DNA from: Candidatus Enterococcus willemsii | Lineage (GTDB): Bacteria > Bacillota > Bacilli > Lactobacillales > Enterococcaceae | Direction: 5' to 3' | Length of the DNA stretch: 64,000 nt | Assembly (NCBI RefSeq): GCF_009933335.1 | Contig: NZ_MAEL01000035.1 | Coordinates: forward strand, 1-64,000 | Part shown: positions 41,235 through 51,183 of the stretch, piece by piece | How positions within the stretch are numbered: position 1 is the first letter of the stretch | Layout of the letters: each line of letters begins with the position of its first letter | Translations under genes and position numbers: made by a program | Notes under the pieces: model-generated | Told to the model about the DNA's origin: nothing | What the model saw: the letters and a program-made list of their open reading frames with translations, nothing else | Databases searched by the model: none

Positions 41235-43157
41235 ATGGATAAAAAATATTATGGGTTACTAAAAGAAAAATTTCAAAATAAAGAAAATGTAGTAACAGAA
41301 ATTATTAACTTAGAAGCAATTGTACATTTACCAAAGGGGACAGAGCATTTTTTAAGTGATGTTCATGGGGAATTTGAAGCGTTTGACCATGTGTTACGGA
41401 ATGGTTCAGGAAGTGTCAAAGAAAAGTTAGTTGAATGTTTTGCTGAAAGTGACATTAATATTGATGAATTAGCAACGTTAATTTACTATCCAGAAGAAAA
41501 GATGCAATTGGATCTAGCAAATCAAGAAAAGCATGTCAAAGAGCAATGGTATGCAGAAAAAATTCAGTTGTTAATTCAAGCCATTCAATTTTCCAGCCGC
41601 AAGTATACTCGCTCGAAAGTTCGCAAAGCTTTGCCCAAACGTTTTAGCTATATTATTGAAGAATTACTAACAGAATCCCAACAAGAACCGGGGAAAGCCG
41701 CTTATTTTCATGCCATTATTGATAAGATTATCCAATTGAATCAAGCAACTGCACTGATTACGGATTTATGCTATTTAATTCAGCGTTTCGTTGTGGACCA
41801 TTTGCACATTGTTGGCGATATTTATGATCGAGGACCTGCGCCAGATTATATTATGGAACGATTGATTCAGCATCATTCGGTGGATATTCAGTGGGGAAAT
41901 CATGACATTGTTTGGATGGCTGCGATGGCAGGTTCACCGATTGCGATGATGAATTTGTTACGTATTTGTGCGCGTTATGGCAATTTAGATATTATCGAAG
42001 ATCGTTATGGAATTAACTTGCGCCCACTAGTTGAATATAGTCAAGAACATTATCAACCAAATGATAAATTTACTCCAAAATTAGACGAAGACAATGACAC
42101 TATTTCAGAAAAAGAAAAAATCTATCTAAATGTTGTGCAGCAAGCTACTACCATTTTGCAGTTTAAATTAGAGAGTCAATTGATTCAGCGACGACCAGAA
42201 TTTCGGATGCAACATCGGGATATGTTAACTAAAATAAATTATCAAACCAATAAAATTCAATTGAACCAACAAGTCTATTCGCTGACGAATTTTCAAGCAC
42301 CTACAGTTTCAACAACCAATCCTAGCCAATTAACATCAGAAGAAAGCCGGTTATTGGAGCGTTTGATGGCATCCTTTCAGTCGTCTGAAAAACTACGTCG
42401 TCACACCGACTTTTTATTAGAAAAAGGCAGCATGTATTTATGTTATAACGGTAATTTATTGTTACATGGCTGTATACCGCTTCATGAAAATGGTGATTTT
42501 AAATCGCTGCGTATTGAGAACCAACAATATTCAGGCAAAGAATTACTTGATTTTTTTGAAGAACAAGTACGAAAAAGTTATCGTTCACCTGAAATTTCAG
42601 ATGATTTAGCGACTGATCTATTATGGTATTTGTGGACAGGCGAATGTTCATCATTATTTGGAAAAAATGCGATGACAACCTTTGAACGTTATTATATTGA
42701 TGATAAGGCCACGCATAAAGAAGAAAAAAACGCCTACTATCATTTGCGAAATGAAGAAGCGATTTGTCAAGAAATTTTACAAACCTTTGATTTGCCAATT
42801 ACTGGACATATCATTAACGGACACACGCCTGTCAAAGCCAAAAAAGGTGAAAGTCCAATTAAAGCTAATGGACGTTTGTTAGTAATTGATGGTGGTTTTG
42901 CGAAGAGTTATCAAAAGCAAACCGGTTTAGCAGGTTATACGTTGTTGTCTAATAGTTACGGACTACAACTTGTGGCACATCAACCCTTTGCCTCAGTAGA
43001 AGAAGCAGTGATGACGGGGACAGATATCCTTTCTAAGAAACGTTTAATTGAACGTGTTGAAAATCGGACAACAGTTGAAAGTACTAATATCGGTCGAGAA
43101 TTATTGGAAGAAATGCAGGCGTTAGAAGTTTTGTATAAAAATTATGAGAAGTGTTGA
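41235..43157 (+). CDS. fbp: Fructose-1,6-bisphosphatase, class III
   Basis: A 640-aa Firmicute-type FBPase that dephosphorylates fructose-1,6-bisphosphate in gluconeogenesis. Metallophosphatase motifs are visible: LSDVHGEFEAFDHVL, VGDIYDRGPAPD, WGNHDIVWM and INGHTPVKAKKGE. The ATG at 41235 follows GGGGTG; a GTG three codons earlier lies inside that site. The gene is alone between terminators. Confidence 0.96.
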   Translation: MDKKYYGLLKEKFQNKENVVTEIINLEAIVHLPKGTEHFLSDVHGEFEAFDHVLRNGSGSVKEKLVECFAESDINIDELATLIYYPEEKMQLDLANQEKHVKEQWYAEKIQLLIQAIQFSSRKYTRSKVRKALPKRFSYIIEELLTESQQEPGKAAYFHAIIDKIIQLNQATALITDLCYLIQRFVVDHLHIVGDIYDRGPAPDYIMERLIQHHSVDIQWGNHDIVWMAAMAGSPIAMMNLLRICARYGNLDIIEDRYGINLRPLVEYSQEHYQPNDKFTPKLDEDNDTISEKEKIYLNVVQQATTILQFKLESQLIQRRPEFRMQHRDMLTKINYQTNKIQLNQQVYSLTNFQAPTVSTTNPSQLTSEESRLLERLMASFQSSEKLRRHTDFLLEKGSMYLCYNGNLLLHGCIPLHENGDFKSLRIENQQYSGKELLDFFEEQVRKSYRSPEISDDLATDLLWYLWTGECSSLFGKNAMTTFERYYIDDKATHKEEKNAYYHLRNEEAICQEILQTFDLPITGHIINGHTPVKAKKGESPIKANGRLLVIDGGFAKSYQKQTGLAGYTLLSNSYGLQLVAHQPFASVEEAVMTGTDILSKKRLIERVENRTTVESTNIGRELLEEMQALEVLYKNYEKC

Positions 43158-43163
43158 TGATAG

Positions 43164-43207
43164 AAAAAGTCGTAAGTGAGGAAATTCTCGCTTACGACTT
43201 TTTTTAT
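43164..43207. terminator. Bidirectional terminator between fbp and the kinase gene
   Basis: AAAAAGTCGTAAG-T-GAG and CTC-G-CTTACGACTTTTT form a long stem. Confidence 0.9.
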
Positions 43208-44145
43208 TTTTTATTTACAGTAATCGTTGGGCGTAATTGCTCCATTTGTTCTTTCGTAACTGCAGGGAACCAATTCATGGCATTGCAGGTAGAAAAGAGT
43301 AAGGCACTTTTTAGGGTATCTTCAGGTGCTTGTTGTTGTGCTATTCCTTTGACTAAACGTCCCAGAAAAAAATCACCACAAGCAATGGGATTCTTGGCTT
43401 CAACAGGTTGTGCAGCGCCTGTATACAAAGTGCCATCGATACGACCGACAATCCCTTTTTTTCCAAGTGTAATAATAAAATTTGGAATTTCAGATTTAAT
43501 GTCATTGGTTAATAATGAAAGATAATCATCGATTGTTTGTAGATTTTTTTCCGGAAACAAGTCTTGAATCTCTTCGTCGTTGATTTTAATTAAGTAAGGT
43601 GAGGTTGTGTTATAGGTTGATACAAGTGCTTCACCACTAGTATCAACACATAATTTAATTTCAATGTGCCGCTGTTTTAGTGCTTGTTCAATTTGTGAAA
43701 TATAGTTGGTAGGCATACCTTTCATTAAGGAACCGGAGAAAACAAGTAAATCATTTTCTTTGACTGTAGCAAGTAAATTGTTGGTGAACAGTTCAAGTGT
43801 GTCTGTGTCTAAATCAAAACCTCCCTCATAGACCGGAATAATTTCTTTCTTCGTTGTATCGACTAAAATATTGCATAAACGAGTGTTTTTACGAACCGTT
43901 GTCGCTTGAACTTGATATCCCTGCTCATTTGCTAATTGAATTAAATGCTCACCATAAATACCCCCAACCATCGTATGAATCATTAGTTTAGGAGTTTCTT
44001 CATAGGAGAGTGCATAAGCAACATTAAAGCTTTTTCCACCTGGAAATTCTTTGACTTCAATTGGACGATTTGGGGTAGCGGTTTCAATCTTCTCTAATAA
44101 TATCGTGCGATCAATCGCAGGATTGGGGCAAATTAAATGAATCAT
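43204..44145 (-). CDS. PfkB-family sugar-phosphate kinase (probable tagatose-6-phosphate kinase)
   Basis: A 313-aa kinase of the LacC/FruK branch of PfkB. The opening CPNPAIDRTILLEKI and GGKSFNVAYAL are typical of the branch, and NPIACGDFFLG holds the catalytic Asp in a GD motif that usually reads GAGD. It faces away from a galactitol PTS operon that also has a tagatose bisphosphate aldolase, so phosphorylation of tagatose-6-phosphate is the likely job. The ATG at 44145 has AAGGAGTG upstream; a longer reading from 44310 would cover the operator region. 1-phosphofructokinase is the alternative. Confidence 0.78.
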   Translation of the reverse strand: MIHLICPNPAIDRTILLEKIETATPNRPIEVKEFPGGKSFNVAYALSYEETPKLMIHTMVGGIYGEHLIQLANEQGYQVQATTVRKNTRLCNILVDTTKKEIIPVYEGGFDLDTDTLELFTNNLLATVKENDLLVFSGSLMKGMPTNYISQIEQALKQRHIEIKLCVDTSGEALVSTYNTTSPYLIKINDEEIQDLFPEKNLQTIDDYLSLLTNDIKSEIPNFIITLGKKGIVGRIDGTLYTGAAQPVEAKNPIACGDFFLGRLVKGIAQQQAPEDTLKSALLFSTCNAMNWFPAVTKEQMEQLRPTITVNKK

Positions 44146-44195
44146 AAATAAACACTCCTTCAGTTTGATGGACTTATTATACAATAAAAAGGCAC

Positions 44196-44249
44196 TTATT
44201 TGGCATTTATTTTGCATAAAATGCAATAATTTTGCAAAATGCCAAATAA
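44196..44249. promoter_or_regulatory. Inverted repeat between the kinase gene and the galactitol operon
   Basis: TTATTTGGCATTT (44196-44208) and AAATGCCAAATAA (44237-44249) are perfect 13-bp arms, with several TTTTGCA/TGCAAAA copies between and beside them. This is a candidate operator for the adjacent DeoR-family regulator, serving both directions. Confidence 0.6.
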
Positions 44250-44284
44250 AAAGGTTGCAAGTTGCAAAAAATATGATAATATGA

Positions 44285-44298
44285 TGGTAACGATTACA
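44285..44298. promoter_or_regulatory. Candidate cre (CcpA) site before the galactitol operon
   Basis: TGGTAACGATTACA matches the cre consensus TGWAANCGNTNWCA at 12 of 14 positions, just before the regulator gene. It suggests carbon catabolite repression but is weak. Confidence 0.4.
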
Positions 44299-44312
44299 AA
44301 GGTGGTGCAAAA

Positions 44313-45089
44313 ATGGCTGAAAATAGAAAAGAACAAATATTAACTATTTTAAAAGAAAAAAAATCGGTTCGTATTCTGGATTTAAGTAAAAAGTTACGTG
44401 TTTCCAGAGAAACAGTGCGTAAGGACATTACGGAAATGGAAGAAGAAGGCCTTTTAAAGAAAACATATGGTGGAGCAGTTTTAGATGAAGCCAATACAGA
44501 GACAGATTATGAACGTCGACGAGTAGAAAATGAAGAACAAAAAAGCTTAATTGCGGATAGAGCGTACCACTTTATTGAACCAGGAGATACGATTTATCTG
44601 GATTATGGGACAAGCTCCTATGCATTAGCCAAAAAATTAATTGATTTCGAAGATTTAACAGTTGTGACAAACAGTATTCCAATTGTTAATCTATTAATCC
44701 ACTCTCCAGGTATCCAATTAATTATTCTAGGTGGGAATGTTCGAAAAAATGAAGACTCATTATTCGGTACATTTGGCTTAAACAATGCGAAGGAAATTTT
44801 TGTAGATTTAGGATTCTTTGGTTGTGCAGGGATTGATATTAAATCTGGCGTAACAAACTATCATATGGGAGAGATTGAAATATCCAAAGTGATGCTTCAT
44901 CACAGTAAAACAGTTATTTTATTGGCAGATGAAACAAAATTTGGTAAGTCAGCTCTTTACAAAACTTCAAATCTAGATGAATTAGATATTGTCATTACAA
45001 CAGATGTGAAGGATTTAGAAGTTGAAGAGGAATTTCTAAAATATAATATCGAAATTATTAAAACGGAAGGGAAAGAGTTGAATGGTTAA
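44313..45089 (+). CDS. DeoR-family transcriptional regulator of the galactitol locus
   Basis: A 258-aa regulator. The helix-turn-helix is in SVRILDLSKKLRVSRETVRKDITEMEEEG (about 17-45), followed by the KTYGGAVL linker and a sugar-phosphate sensing domain with DYGTSSYALAKKL and TNSIPIVNLL. It is the first gene of the operon and overlaps the EIIA gene by 8 bp. It likely binds the repeat upstream and responds to a pathway phosphate. Confidence 0.88.
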   Translation: MAENRKEQILTILKEKKSVRILDLSKKLRVSRETVRKDITEMEEEGLLKKTYGGAVLDEANTETDYERRRVENEEQKSLIADRAYHFIEPGDTIYLDYGTSSYALAKKLIDFEDLTVVTNSIPIVNLLIHSPGIQLIILGGNVRKNEDSLFGTFGLNNAKEIFVDLGFFGCAGIDIKSGVTNYHMGEIEISKVMLHHSKTVILLADETKFGKSALYKTSNLDELDIVITTDVKDLEVEEEFLKYNIEIIKTEGKELNG

Positions 45090-45525
45090 AAAGGAATTTT
45101 TATTTGAAACATCTTTTACAACTAAAGAAGAATTATTTAAAGCGGCAACTGAATTTTTAGTTCAAAAAGGCTATGTAACAAACGAATTTGAAGAAGCGTT
45201 AAATACACGCGAGAATGAATTTCCAACTGGTTTACCAACTGTTCCACCTGTAGCGATTCCGCATACAGATGGAACCTTTGTAAAAAACGATACGATTTTA
45301 TGTATCGTAAATAAAAATGAAGTGGCTTTTAATGAAATGGGAGGGGATGAAGAAGATATTGTCTTACCTAAAGTATTCTTTATGTTAGTGCTTGGGGAAG
45401 GTGCCACACATTTGGCTCAATTACAAAACTTGATTGAAAAAATTCAAGCAGGCGAATTAGTCGAAAAATCATTAGCAGCAAAAAGTTTGGAAGAATTTGA
45501 GAACGTTGTCAATACGCATTTATAA
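45082..45525 (+). CDS. gatA: PTS EIIA component, galactitol type
   Basis: A 147-aa EIIA of the mannitol/fructose/galactitol domain type. The phospho-accepting His is His61 in VAIPHTDG. It passes phosphate from HPr to EIIB. Translation is coupled to the regulator gene. Confidence 0.88.
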   Translation: MVKKEFLFETSFTTKEELFKAATEFLVQKGYVTNEFEEALNTRENEFPTGLPTVPPVAIPHTDGTFVKNDTILCIVNKNEVAFNEMGGDEEDIVLPKVFFMLVLGEGATHLAQLQNLIEKIQAGELVEKSLAAKSLEEFENVVNTHL

Positions 45526-45553
45526 CAAAATTATTTTTTAGGAGGAAATAGAG

Positions 45554-45832
45554 ATGAAAAAAAGAATTATCGTAGCGTGTGGTGGAGCGATTGCCACATC
45601 AACTGTTGCAGCAAACCGCATTCGTGAGTTATTACAAGCTAATGGCATTGATGGAGAGGTTAAACAAACACGTATTACAGAATTAGATTCAGAAAAAGAT
45701 GGCGCAGATTTGATTGTGACCACAGCAAAAGTAAAAAAAGATTTTGGTGTACCAACCATTCATGGAGTAGCATTTATTTCAGGTATTGGGATTGATAAAC
45801 TAGAGCAACAAATTTTAGATGCATTGAAATAA
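45554..45832 (+). CDS. gatB: PTS EIIB component, galactitol type
   Basis: A 92-aa EIIB with the phosphocysteine loop at Cys9 (VACGGAIATS). It receives phosphate from EIIA and phosphorylates the incoming sugar. GGAGG precedes the ATG. Confidence 0.9.
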   Translation: MKKRIIVACGGAIATSTVAANRIRELLQANGIDGEVKQTRITELDSEKDGADLIVTTAKVKKDFGVPTIHGVAFISGIGIDKLEQQILDALK

Positions 45833-45847
45833 GAAGGAGGTATTTTT

Positions 45848-47194
45848 GTGGGAGTCATACAATATATCGTTGATTTAGGACCAACAGTAATGTTGCCTTT
45901 AATCATTTTCATTATCGGACTTTTATTAAAACAAGGCGTAGGAAAATCACTTCGTTCAGGTTTGACTGTCGGTATTGGTTTTGTGGGGATTAACTTAGTC
46001 ATCAGTTTAATGACCGAAAACTTAGGAGATGCAGCGAAATCAATGGCAGACAATTACAACTTAGGGTTGAATGTGATTGACCTTGGTTGGCCGGGAACTG
46101 CACCGATGGCATGGGCATCAAGTATGGGATTGATTGCAATTCCAATTGCTATCGGGGTAAATATTTTGATGTTAGTAACAAAAATGACAAAAGTTGTAAA
46201 CGTTGATATTTGGAATATTTGGCATATTGCTTTTACTGGAGCAATGGTTCAAGTTGCTACAGGAAGTTATGTGTGGGCAATTGTTGGCGTAGTAGTCCAT
46301 GCTGCAATCATCTATAAATTGGGAGATATTTTTACACCAGTTACGGATGAATACTTTGGTTTAGAAGGAATTGCTATGCCTCATGGAACCTCTGCATATA
46401 TGGGAGTTATTGCAAAACCAGTAGATGATTTAATTGAACGTATTCCGGGCTTAAACAAGATTACCTTAACACCAGATAAAATTGAAGAACGTTTGGGTGT
46501 GTTTGGCCAACCAACCATCGTCGGTGCTATTTTAGGATTTGCGATTGGATTATTAGCTAAATATCCAATTGGACAAGCAGCAACACTCGCTGTTCAAATG
46601 GCTGGGGTAATGGTTCTAATGCCAATGGTAGTAAAACTAATTATGGAAGGGTTAATTCCTATTTCAGAAGCTGCGCGCGCCATGTTGGATAAACGTTTTT
46701 CAGGAAGTGATTTCCGAATTGGTTTGGATTGTGCATTGATGTTGGGAGATCCAGCCGTTGTAGCATCTTCTATGTTATTCGTTCCATTGACTATTTTAAT
46801 TGCTGTTTTACTTCCAGGAAACAACATTTTACCGTTTGGAGATTTAGCAACAATTGGTTTCTTTGTCGCAATTGCAGTTGGGGTTCATAAAGGAAATATT
46901 TTCCGTACATTGTTCTCTGGAACAGCTATTATGACCATGACGTTGTGGATTGCCAATCAAATGGCTTCTGTACAGCAAGCATTGGGACAACAAGTAGGTT
47001 TAACAAAAGCGGGTGAGCAAATTTCTTCAATGGACCAAGCTGGTTCACCAATTACGTATTTGTTAACGAAAGGTATCACGTTAGAGATAGGTGTAGGTTT
47101 CTTTGTTATCGTAGTCCTTTATGGCTTCTGTGTTGCTTACACGTATACAAAATATAAACAAGGCAAATTATATGTAGAAACAGAAGAAGTTTAG
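45848..47194 (+). CDS. gatC: PTS EIIC component, galactitol permease
   Basis: A 448-aa membrane permease of the GatC family. It starts VIQYIVDLGPTVMLPLIIFIIGLL, contains many membrane segments and the conserved FGLEGIAMPHGTSAYMG loop. The GTG start follows AAGGAGG. The sugar specificity (galactitol) is inferred from the family and from the dehydrogenase behind it. Confidence 0.9.
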   Translation: MGVIQYIVDLGPTVMLPLIIFIIGLLLKQGVGKSLRSGLTVGIGFVGINLVISLMTENLGDAAKSMADNYNLGLNVIDLGWPGTAPMAWASSMGLIAIPIAIGVNILMLVTKMTKVVNVDIWNIWHIAFTGAMVQVATGSYVWAIVGVVVHAAIIYKLGDIFTPVTDEYFGLEGIAMPHGTSAYMGVIAKPVDDLIERIPGLNKITLTPDKIEERLGVFGQPTIVGAILGFAIGLLAKYPIGQAATLAVQMAGVMVLMPMVVKLIMEGLIPISEAARAMLDKRFSGSDFRIGLDCALMLGDPAVVASSMLFVPLTILIAVLLPGNNILPFGDLATIGFFVAIAVGVHKGNIFRTLFSGTAIMTMTLWIANQMASVQQALGQQVGLTKAGEQISSMDQAGSPITYLLTKGITLEIGVGFFVIVVLYGFCVAYTYTKYKQGKLYVETEEV

Positions 47195-47209
47195 GAAGGT
47201 GAATTCGAA

Positions 47210-48253
47210 GTGAAAGCATTAGCCGTAACAGGTGTTGAAACATTTGAATTACAAGAACTAGCTGTTCCAACTCCTAAAAAAGGGGAAGTATTGATAAAAG
47301 TTGCCTATGTGGGTGTTTGTGGATCAGATTTGCCCCGTTATTTTGATGGTGGTGTGCACCAATTTCCACAAGTATTGGGACATGAATTTTCAGGAAGCAT
47401 TGTTGAAGTAGGCGAAGATGTAGAATTACAAAAAGGTACACGGGTAGCAGTGGCACCATTGGTTCCATGTAATGAATGCGAGCAGTGCCGTAGTGGGCGT
47501 CCGCAATTATGTCCGAACTATAGCTTTATTGGTTCAAGACAGCAAGGTGCGATGGCAGAATATGTAATTGCACCTGTAGAAAATTGTTTACTAGTTCCGG
47601 AAACATTATCTTTAAAAATGGCTGCAACAATTGAACCATTGACCGTTGCGATACATGGCATTGAGCGTATTCGTACGCAATCAGGTGATAAAACACTCGT
47701 GTTAGGTGCTGGAACAATTGGCTTAATGACTGTGCTAGCCTTACGTGCTAGAGGTGTGGGTGAAATCACAGTGGTTGATTTGAATGAGCAAAAATTAGCT
47801 TTAGCGAAACAGATAGGTGCAGATGTTGTTGTCAATCCATTGACCACGGACTTAGACACACATTTTAAAGAAAATGGTTTTGCATCGATTGTTTTTGAAA
47901 CAGCTGGGAACCATCTGACGCAAGTCCAAGCGATTAAATATGCTGATCGTCAGGCGAAAGTCGTCTTTGTGGGGACATGTACTCGCCCAGTAAACTTTGA
48001 AGCAGAAGAATTTGAATTAATTTTACGACGGGAATTAGAATTAACAGGTTCATGGATGTCTTATTCGGCACCATTTCCAGGTTTTGAATGGCATGCAGCC
48101 TTACGCTATCTGGCAACAGGCGAAATTGACACAACTCCGTTAATTACAGGTATTTATTCATTAGAAGATCAAGCATTACCTTTTGAAAAAATGCGTGAGA
48201 AAGACTCAAAAGAAGTAAAAGTATTATATGAAATTGGAGGCGAAATTGCGTGA
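47210..48253 (+). CDS. gatD: Zinc-dependent polyol-phosphate dehydrogenase (galactitol-1-phosphate 5-dehydrogenase-like)
   Basis: A 347-aa medium-chain dehydrogenase. The catalytic zinc ligands lie in VGVCGSDLP and GHEFSG; the structural zinc loop has [15 protein letters not shown]; the NAD-binding site is GAGTIGLMT. In this operon it should oxidise galactitol-1-phosphate to tagatose-6-phosphate. The start is GTG. Its stop overlaps the aldolase start. Confidence 0.85.
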   Translation: MKALAVTGVETFELQELAVPTPKKGEVLIKVAYVGVCGSDLPRYFDGGVHQFPQVLGHEFSGSIVEVGEDVELQKGTRVAVAPLVPCNECEQCRSGRPQLCPNYSFIGSRQQGAMAEYVIAPVENCLLVPETLSLKMAATIEPLTVAIHGIERIRTQSGDKTLVLGAGTIGLMTVLALRARGVGEITVVDLNEQKLALAKQIGADVVVNPLTTDLDTHFKENGFASIVFETAGNHLTQVQAIKYADRQAKVVFVGTCTRPVNFEAEEFELILRRELELTGSWMSYSAPFPGFEWHAALRYLATGEIDTTPLITGIYSLEDQALPFEKMREKDSKEVKVLYEIGGEIA

Positions 48254-49242
48254 GTAAACAAAAAAATGAACGATTAAAACGAACGCTGAATAATGATGGC
48301 GTGATTGCAGCATTAGCGATTGACCAACGCGGTGCGATGAAGAAAATGATTACGAAATATAAAGAAGAAGCCACTTCGGAAGATATTATAGAATTTAAAA
48401 CGCTTGTCTCAAAAGAGTTAACACCCTATACATCTTCCATTTTACTAGACCCCGAATACGGATTACCTGCGACCAAACAGAACGATCCAGCAAGTGGCTT
48501 ATTGTTAGCATACGAGAAAACAGGCTATGATGCAACAATTCCGGGCAGATTACCAGATATTTTATCCGATTGGTCTGTGCGACGCTTAAAAGAAGCAGGC
48601 GCAGATGCCTGCAAATTCTTGCTTTACTATGATATTGATGAAGATGCCGAGATTAATAATCAGAAACATGCTTTTATTGAACGTTTAGGTTCAGAGTGTG
48701 TAGCAGAAGACATGCCTTTCTTTTTAGAATTAGTTTCTTATGATGCTACAGGATTAGATGCAAACAGTCCTGAATATGCAAAAGTAAAACCCCATAAAGT
48801 GAATGATATGATGAAAGAATTTTCGGATGAAAAATACCATGTGGATGTCTTAAAAGTAGAAGTTCCTGTCAATATGAATTATGTCGAAGGATACGCTGAA
48901 GGGGAAGTTGTTTATTCAAAAGAAGAAGCAGCGAAGTATTATGCAGAACAAGCTGCAGCGACCCAATTACCATTTATTTTCTTAAGTGCGGGTGTGTCAG
49001 CTGCCTTATTCAGAGATACTTTGCGTTTTGCAAAAGACGCAGGTTCAACCTTTAATGGTGTATTATGTGGTCGTGCTACATGGGCAAATGGTGTCGCTGT
49101 CTTTATCCAAGACGGCAAAGAAGCTGCTATTGAATGGTTACGTACACAAGGAAAACAAAATGTCGATGAACTAAATGCGGTGTTAAAAGAGACAGCAACA
49201 CCTGTTAATTTGAATGAGGAACAAGGATATCACTTTTCTTAA
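48250..49242 (+). CDS. lacD: Tagatose-1,6-bisphosphate aldolase, LacD type
   Basis: A 330-aa class I aldolase of the LacD family, beginning with [19 protein letters not shown] and containing [11 protein letters not shown] with the likely Schiff-base Lys. It splits tagatose-1,6-bisphosphate into dihydroxyacetone phosphate and glyceraldehyde-3-phosphate, completing the pathway. The GTG start overlaps the dehydrogenase stop. Confidence 0.92.
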   Translation: MSKQKNERLKRTLNNDGVIAALAIDQRGAMKKMITKYKEEATSEDIIEFKTLVSKELTPYTSSILLDPEYGLPATKQNDPASGLLLAYEKTGYDATIPGRLPDILSDWSVRRLKEAGADACKFLLYYDIDEDAEINNQKHAFIERLGSECVAEDMPFFLELVSYDATGLDANSPEYAKVKPHKVNDMMKEFSDEKYHVDVLKVEVPVNMNYVEGYAEGEVVYSKEEAAKYYAEQAAATQLPFIFLSAGVSAALFRDTLRFAKDAGSTFNGVLCGRATWANGVAVFIQDGKEAAIEWLRTQGKQNVDELNAVLKETATPVNLNEEQGYHFS

Positions 49243-49245
49243 TCT

Positions 49246-49287
49246 AAAAAACCAATCTCAAGAGAACTTTTGAGATTGGTTTTTTTA
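49246..49287 (+). terminator. Terminator after lacD
   Basis: AAAAAACCAATCTCAA and TTGAGATTGGTTTTTT form a perfect stem. Confidence 0.92.
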
Positions 49288-49296
49288 AACTTCTTT

Positions 49297-49351
49297 AGTG
49301 ACATTTTGTCACTTTTGTATTATACTCCTATCTAAGTGACAAAATGTCACT
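49297..49351 (+). promoter_or_regulatory. hrtBA promoter with two palindromic operators
   Basis: AGTGACATTTTGTCACT (49297-49313) and AGTGACAAAATGTCACT (49335-49351) are both 7-3-7 palindromes and reverse complements of each other. Between them lies the promoter TTGTCA (49306-49311), 17 bp, TATCTA (49329-49334). One operator covers the -35, the other the start site. They resemble the lactococcal HrtR heme operator. Confidence 0.82.
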
Positions 49352-49375
49352 GTAGATTAAAGGAGGATATTTGTC

Positions 49376-50431
49376 ATGTTTTTAGCACTGAAAGAAATGC
49401 GTTATGCTAAGCTGCGTTATGGACTGATTATCGGTATGATGTTGTTGATAGCGTATGTAGTTTTTATGCTATCTGGTTTGGCAACGGGTTTAGCAGAAGA
49501 ATTCAAAAAAGGGATTGACGATTGGCAAGCACAAAATATTGTGTTGTCAGCAGAGGCTAATGATACATTAGCGGCATCACAATTGACTATAGATGAAATG
49601 AATCAAGTCATCAGTAAAGAAAAAGCTCCGATTGGACTTTATAGTGGTGCAATCAAAGAGTTACAACAAAATATTACTGTTTTTGGTACCAATTCAGACG
49701 CTTTTCTATTACCTAAACTAACTGAAGGCAAGCTTTTCCAAAAAACAAATGAAATCATTATTTCTGAGAACTTAGCAAAAGATACGTATAAGATTGGTGA
49801 TAAATTAACGATTGGAAACTATCCAGAAGAGCTAACAGTTGTTGGGATTTTTCCTGAAACCTATTACACTGTCACACCGGTTATCTATACAGATTTAGCT
49901 ACATGGACCAAAATAAAATTTGGCGAGCAAAATTTCGCTTCACAACCAATCAATGCAATTGTAACCAAAGAAGAAGCACAGCTTGAAAAAGCAGACAATA
50001 CCATGTCGATACTAACAATAGATACCTTTATTGAAGCTATTCCCGGCTATTCTGCTCAAAATTTGACACTAAATGCGATGATCTATTTCTTGTTTGTCGT
50101 AGCCGCAGCGGTTGTCGGAATTTTTATGTACGTGATGACATTGCAAAAAACTGCGATTTTTGGTGTGATGAAAGCACAGGGAATTCGTAATAGTTTTATC
50201 GCAAAATCCTTAATTGCCCAGGCATTTATCGTTGGTGTAGTTGGTGTTGGCTTAGCCATCTGCTTAGCGATGTTGACTAGTTTCGTTTTGCCAGAAGCAA
50301 TGCCATTTGCGATTGCTTGGTCACAATGGGGAATGTACAGTGTTATTTTAATTTTCGTCGCAATCATTGGAGGCCTATTTTCTATTCAAACAGTTGCCAA
50401 AGTCGATCCAATTACAGCCATTGGAGGTTAG
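49376..50431 (+). CDS. hrtB: Heme efflux ABC transporter permease HrtB-like
   Basis: A 351-aa FtsX-fold permease with one N-terminal membrane segment (about 14-35), a large extracellular domain and three C-terminal segments (about 235-257, 283-305, 322-342). The arrangement with hrtA and a TetR gene, and the operator type, match heme-responsive HrtBA exporters of lactic acid bacteria. GGAGG precedes the ATG. General MacB/DevC-type exporters look similar, so the heme substrate is inferred. Confidence 0.8.
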   Translation: MFLALKEMRYAKLRYGLIIGMMLLIAYVVFMLSGLATGLAEEFKKGIDDWQAQNIVLSAEANDTLAASQLTIDEMNQVISKEKAPIGLYSGAIKELQQNITVFGTNSDAFLLPKLTEGKLFQKTNEIIISENLAKDTYKIGDKLTIGNYPEELTVVGIFPETYYTVTPVIYTDLATWTKIKFGEQNFASQPINAIVTKEEAQLEKADNTMSILTIDTFIEAIPGYSAQNLTLNAMIYFLFVVAAAVVGIFMYVMTLQKTAIFGVMKAQGIRNSFIAKSLIAQAFIVGVVGVGLAICLAMLTSFVLPEAMPFAIAWSQWGMYSVILIFVAIIGGLFSIQTVAKVDPITAIGG

Positions 50432-50435
50432 TAAA

Positions 50436-51110
50436 ATGAAAGATATCTTAGTAATGAATAATATTGTAAAAAAATTCGGGACTGGTCATACGGAAGTGAC
50501 TGCGTTAAAAGGAATCAATTTTACGGTGAAGCAAGGTGAATTTGTCAGTATTATTGGTCCTTCTGGTTCTGGGAAAAGTACATTTCTGACAATTTGTGGC
50601 GGTTTACAGACCCCTACTTCCGGAGACATCGTTATCAATGAAACGTCTTTTTCGACAGTAGGAGAAAAAAAGCGGGCAGATTTACGTTTTAAAGAAATTG
50701 GTTTTATTTTGCAGAGTTCAAACCTCGTACCATTTTTAAAGGTCAAAGAACAATTTACACTTGTTAATAAAGTAGCCAAACATAAAGCAGATGACGTTCG
50801 TTTGAATGAATTGTTACAATCACTGGATATTTACGATTTGAAAGAGAGTTACCCACGTGATCTATCGGGTGGTGAACGCCAACGTGTGGCAATCGCACGG
50901 GCGTTGTATAATGAGCCGAGCTTGATTTTAGCAGATGAGCCCACCGCAAGTTTAGATACAGAACATGCATATGATGTGGTGAACTTACTCATTCAAGAAG
51001 CCCATGAAAAGCAAAAAGCGACGGTGATGGTCACACATGATGAACGAATGATTCAAAACAGTGATCGCATTTATCGAATGGCTGATGGCTTATTGATTGA
51101 ACAATCATGA
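50436..51110 (+). CDS. hrtA: Heme efflux ABC transporter ATPase HrtA-like
   Basis: A 224-aa ATPase: Walker A GPSGSGKST, signature LSGGERQRVAIARAL, Walker B LILADEPTASLD, and the switch His in VMVTHDERM. It belongs to the LolD/MacB-type group. The ATG at 50436 follows GGAGG and lies 4 bp after hrtB; a reading from 50367 would overlap hrtB and lacks a site. Confidence 0.87.
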   Translation: MKDILVMNNIVKKFGTGHTEVTALKGINFTVKQGEFVSIIGPSGSGKSTFLTICGGLQTPTSGDIVINETSFSTVGEKKRADLRFKEIGFILQSSNLVPFLKVKEQFTLVNKVAKHKADDVRLNELLQSLDIYDLKESYPRDLSGGERQRVAIARALYNEPSLILADEPTASLDTEHAYDVVNLLIQEAHEKQKATVMVTHDERMIQNSDRIYRMADGLLIEQS

Positions 51111-51122
51111 TTTTTTGAAGCA

Positions 51123-51151
51123 GTGACAAAGAAAATGGTTCAGAGTATAAT
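51123..51151 (+). promoter_or_regulatory. Promoter of the TetR gene with an operator half-site
   Basis: GTGACA (51123-51128) and TATAAT (51146-51151) are 17 bp apart. The -35 lies in AGTGACA, the half-site of the hrtBA operators, so weak autoregulation is possible. Confidence 0.5.
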
Positions 51152-51183
51152 AAAGGAAGAACTTGTTGAAGGGACGAATGCAG

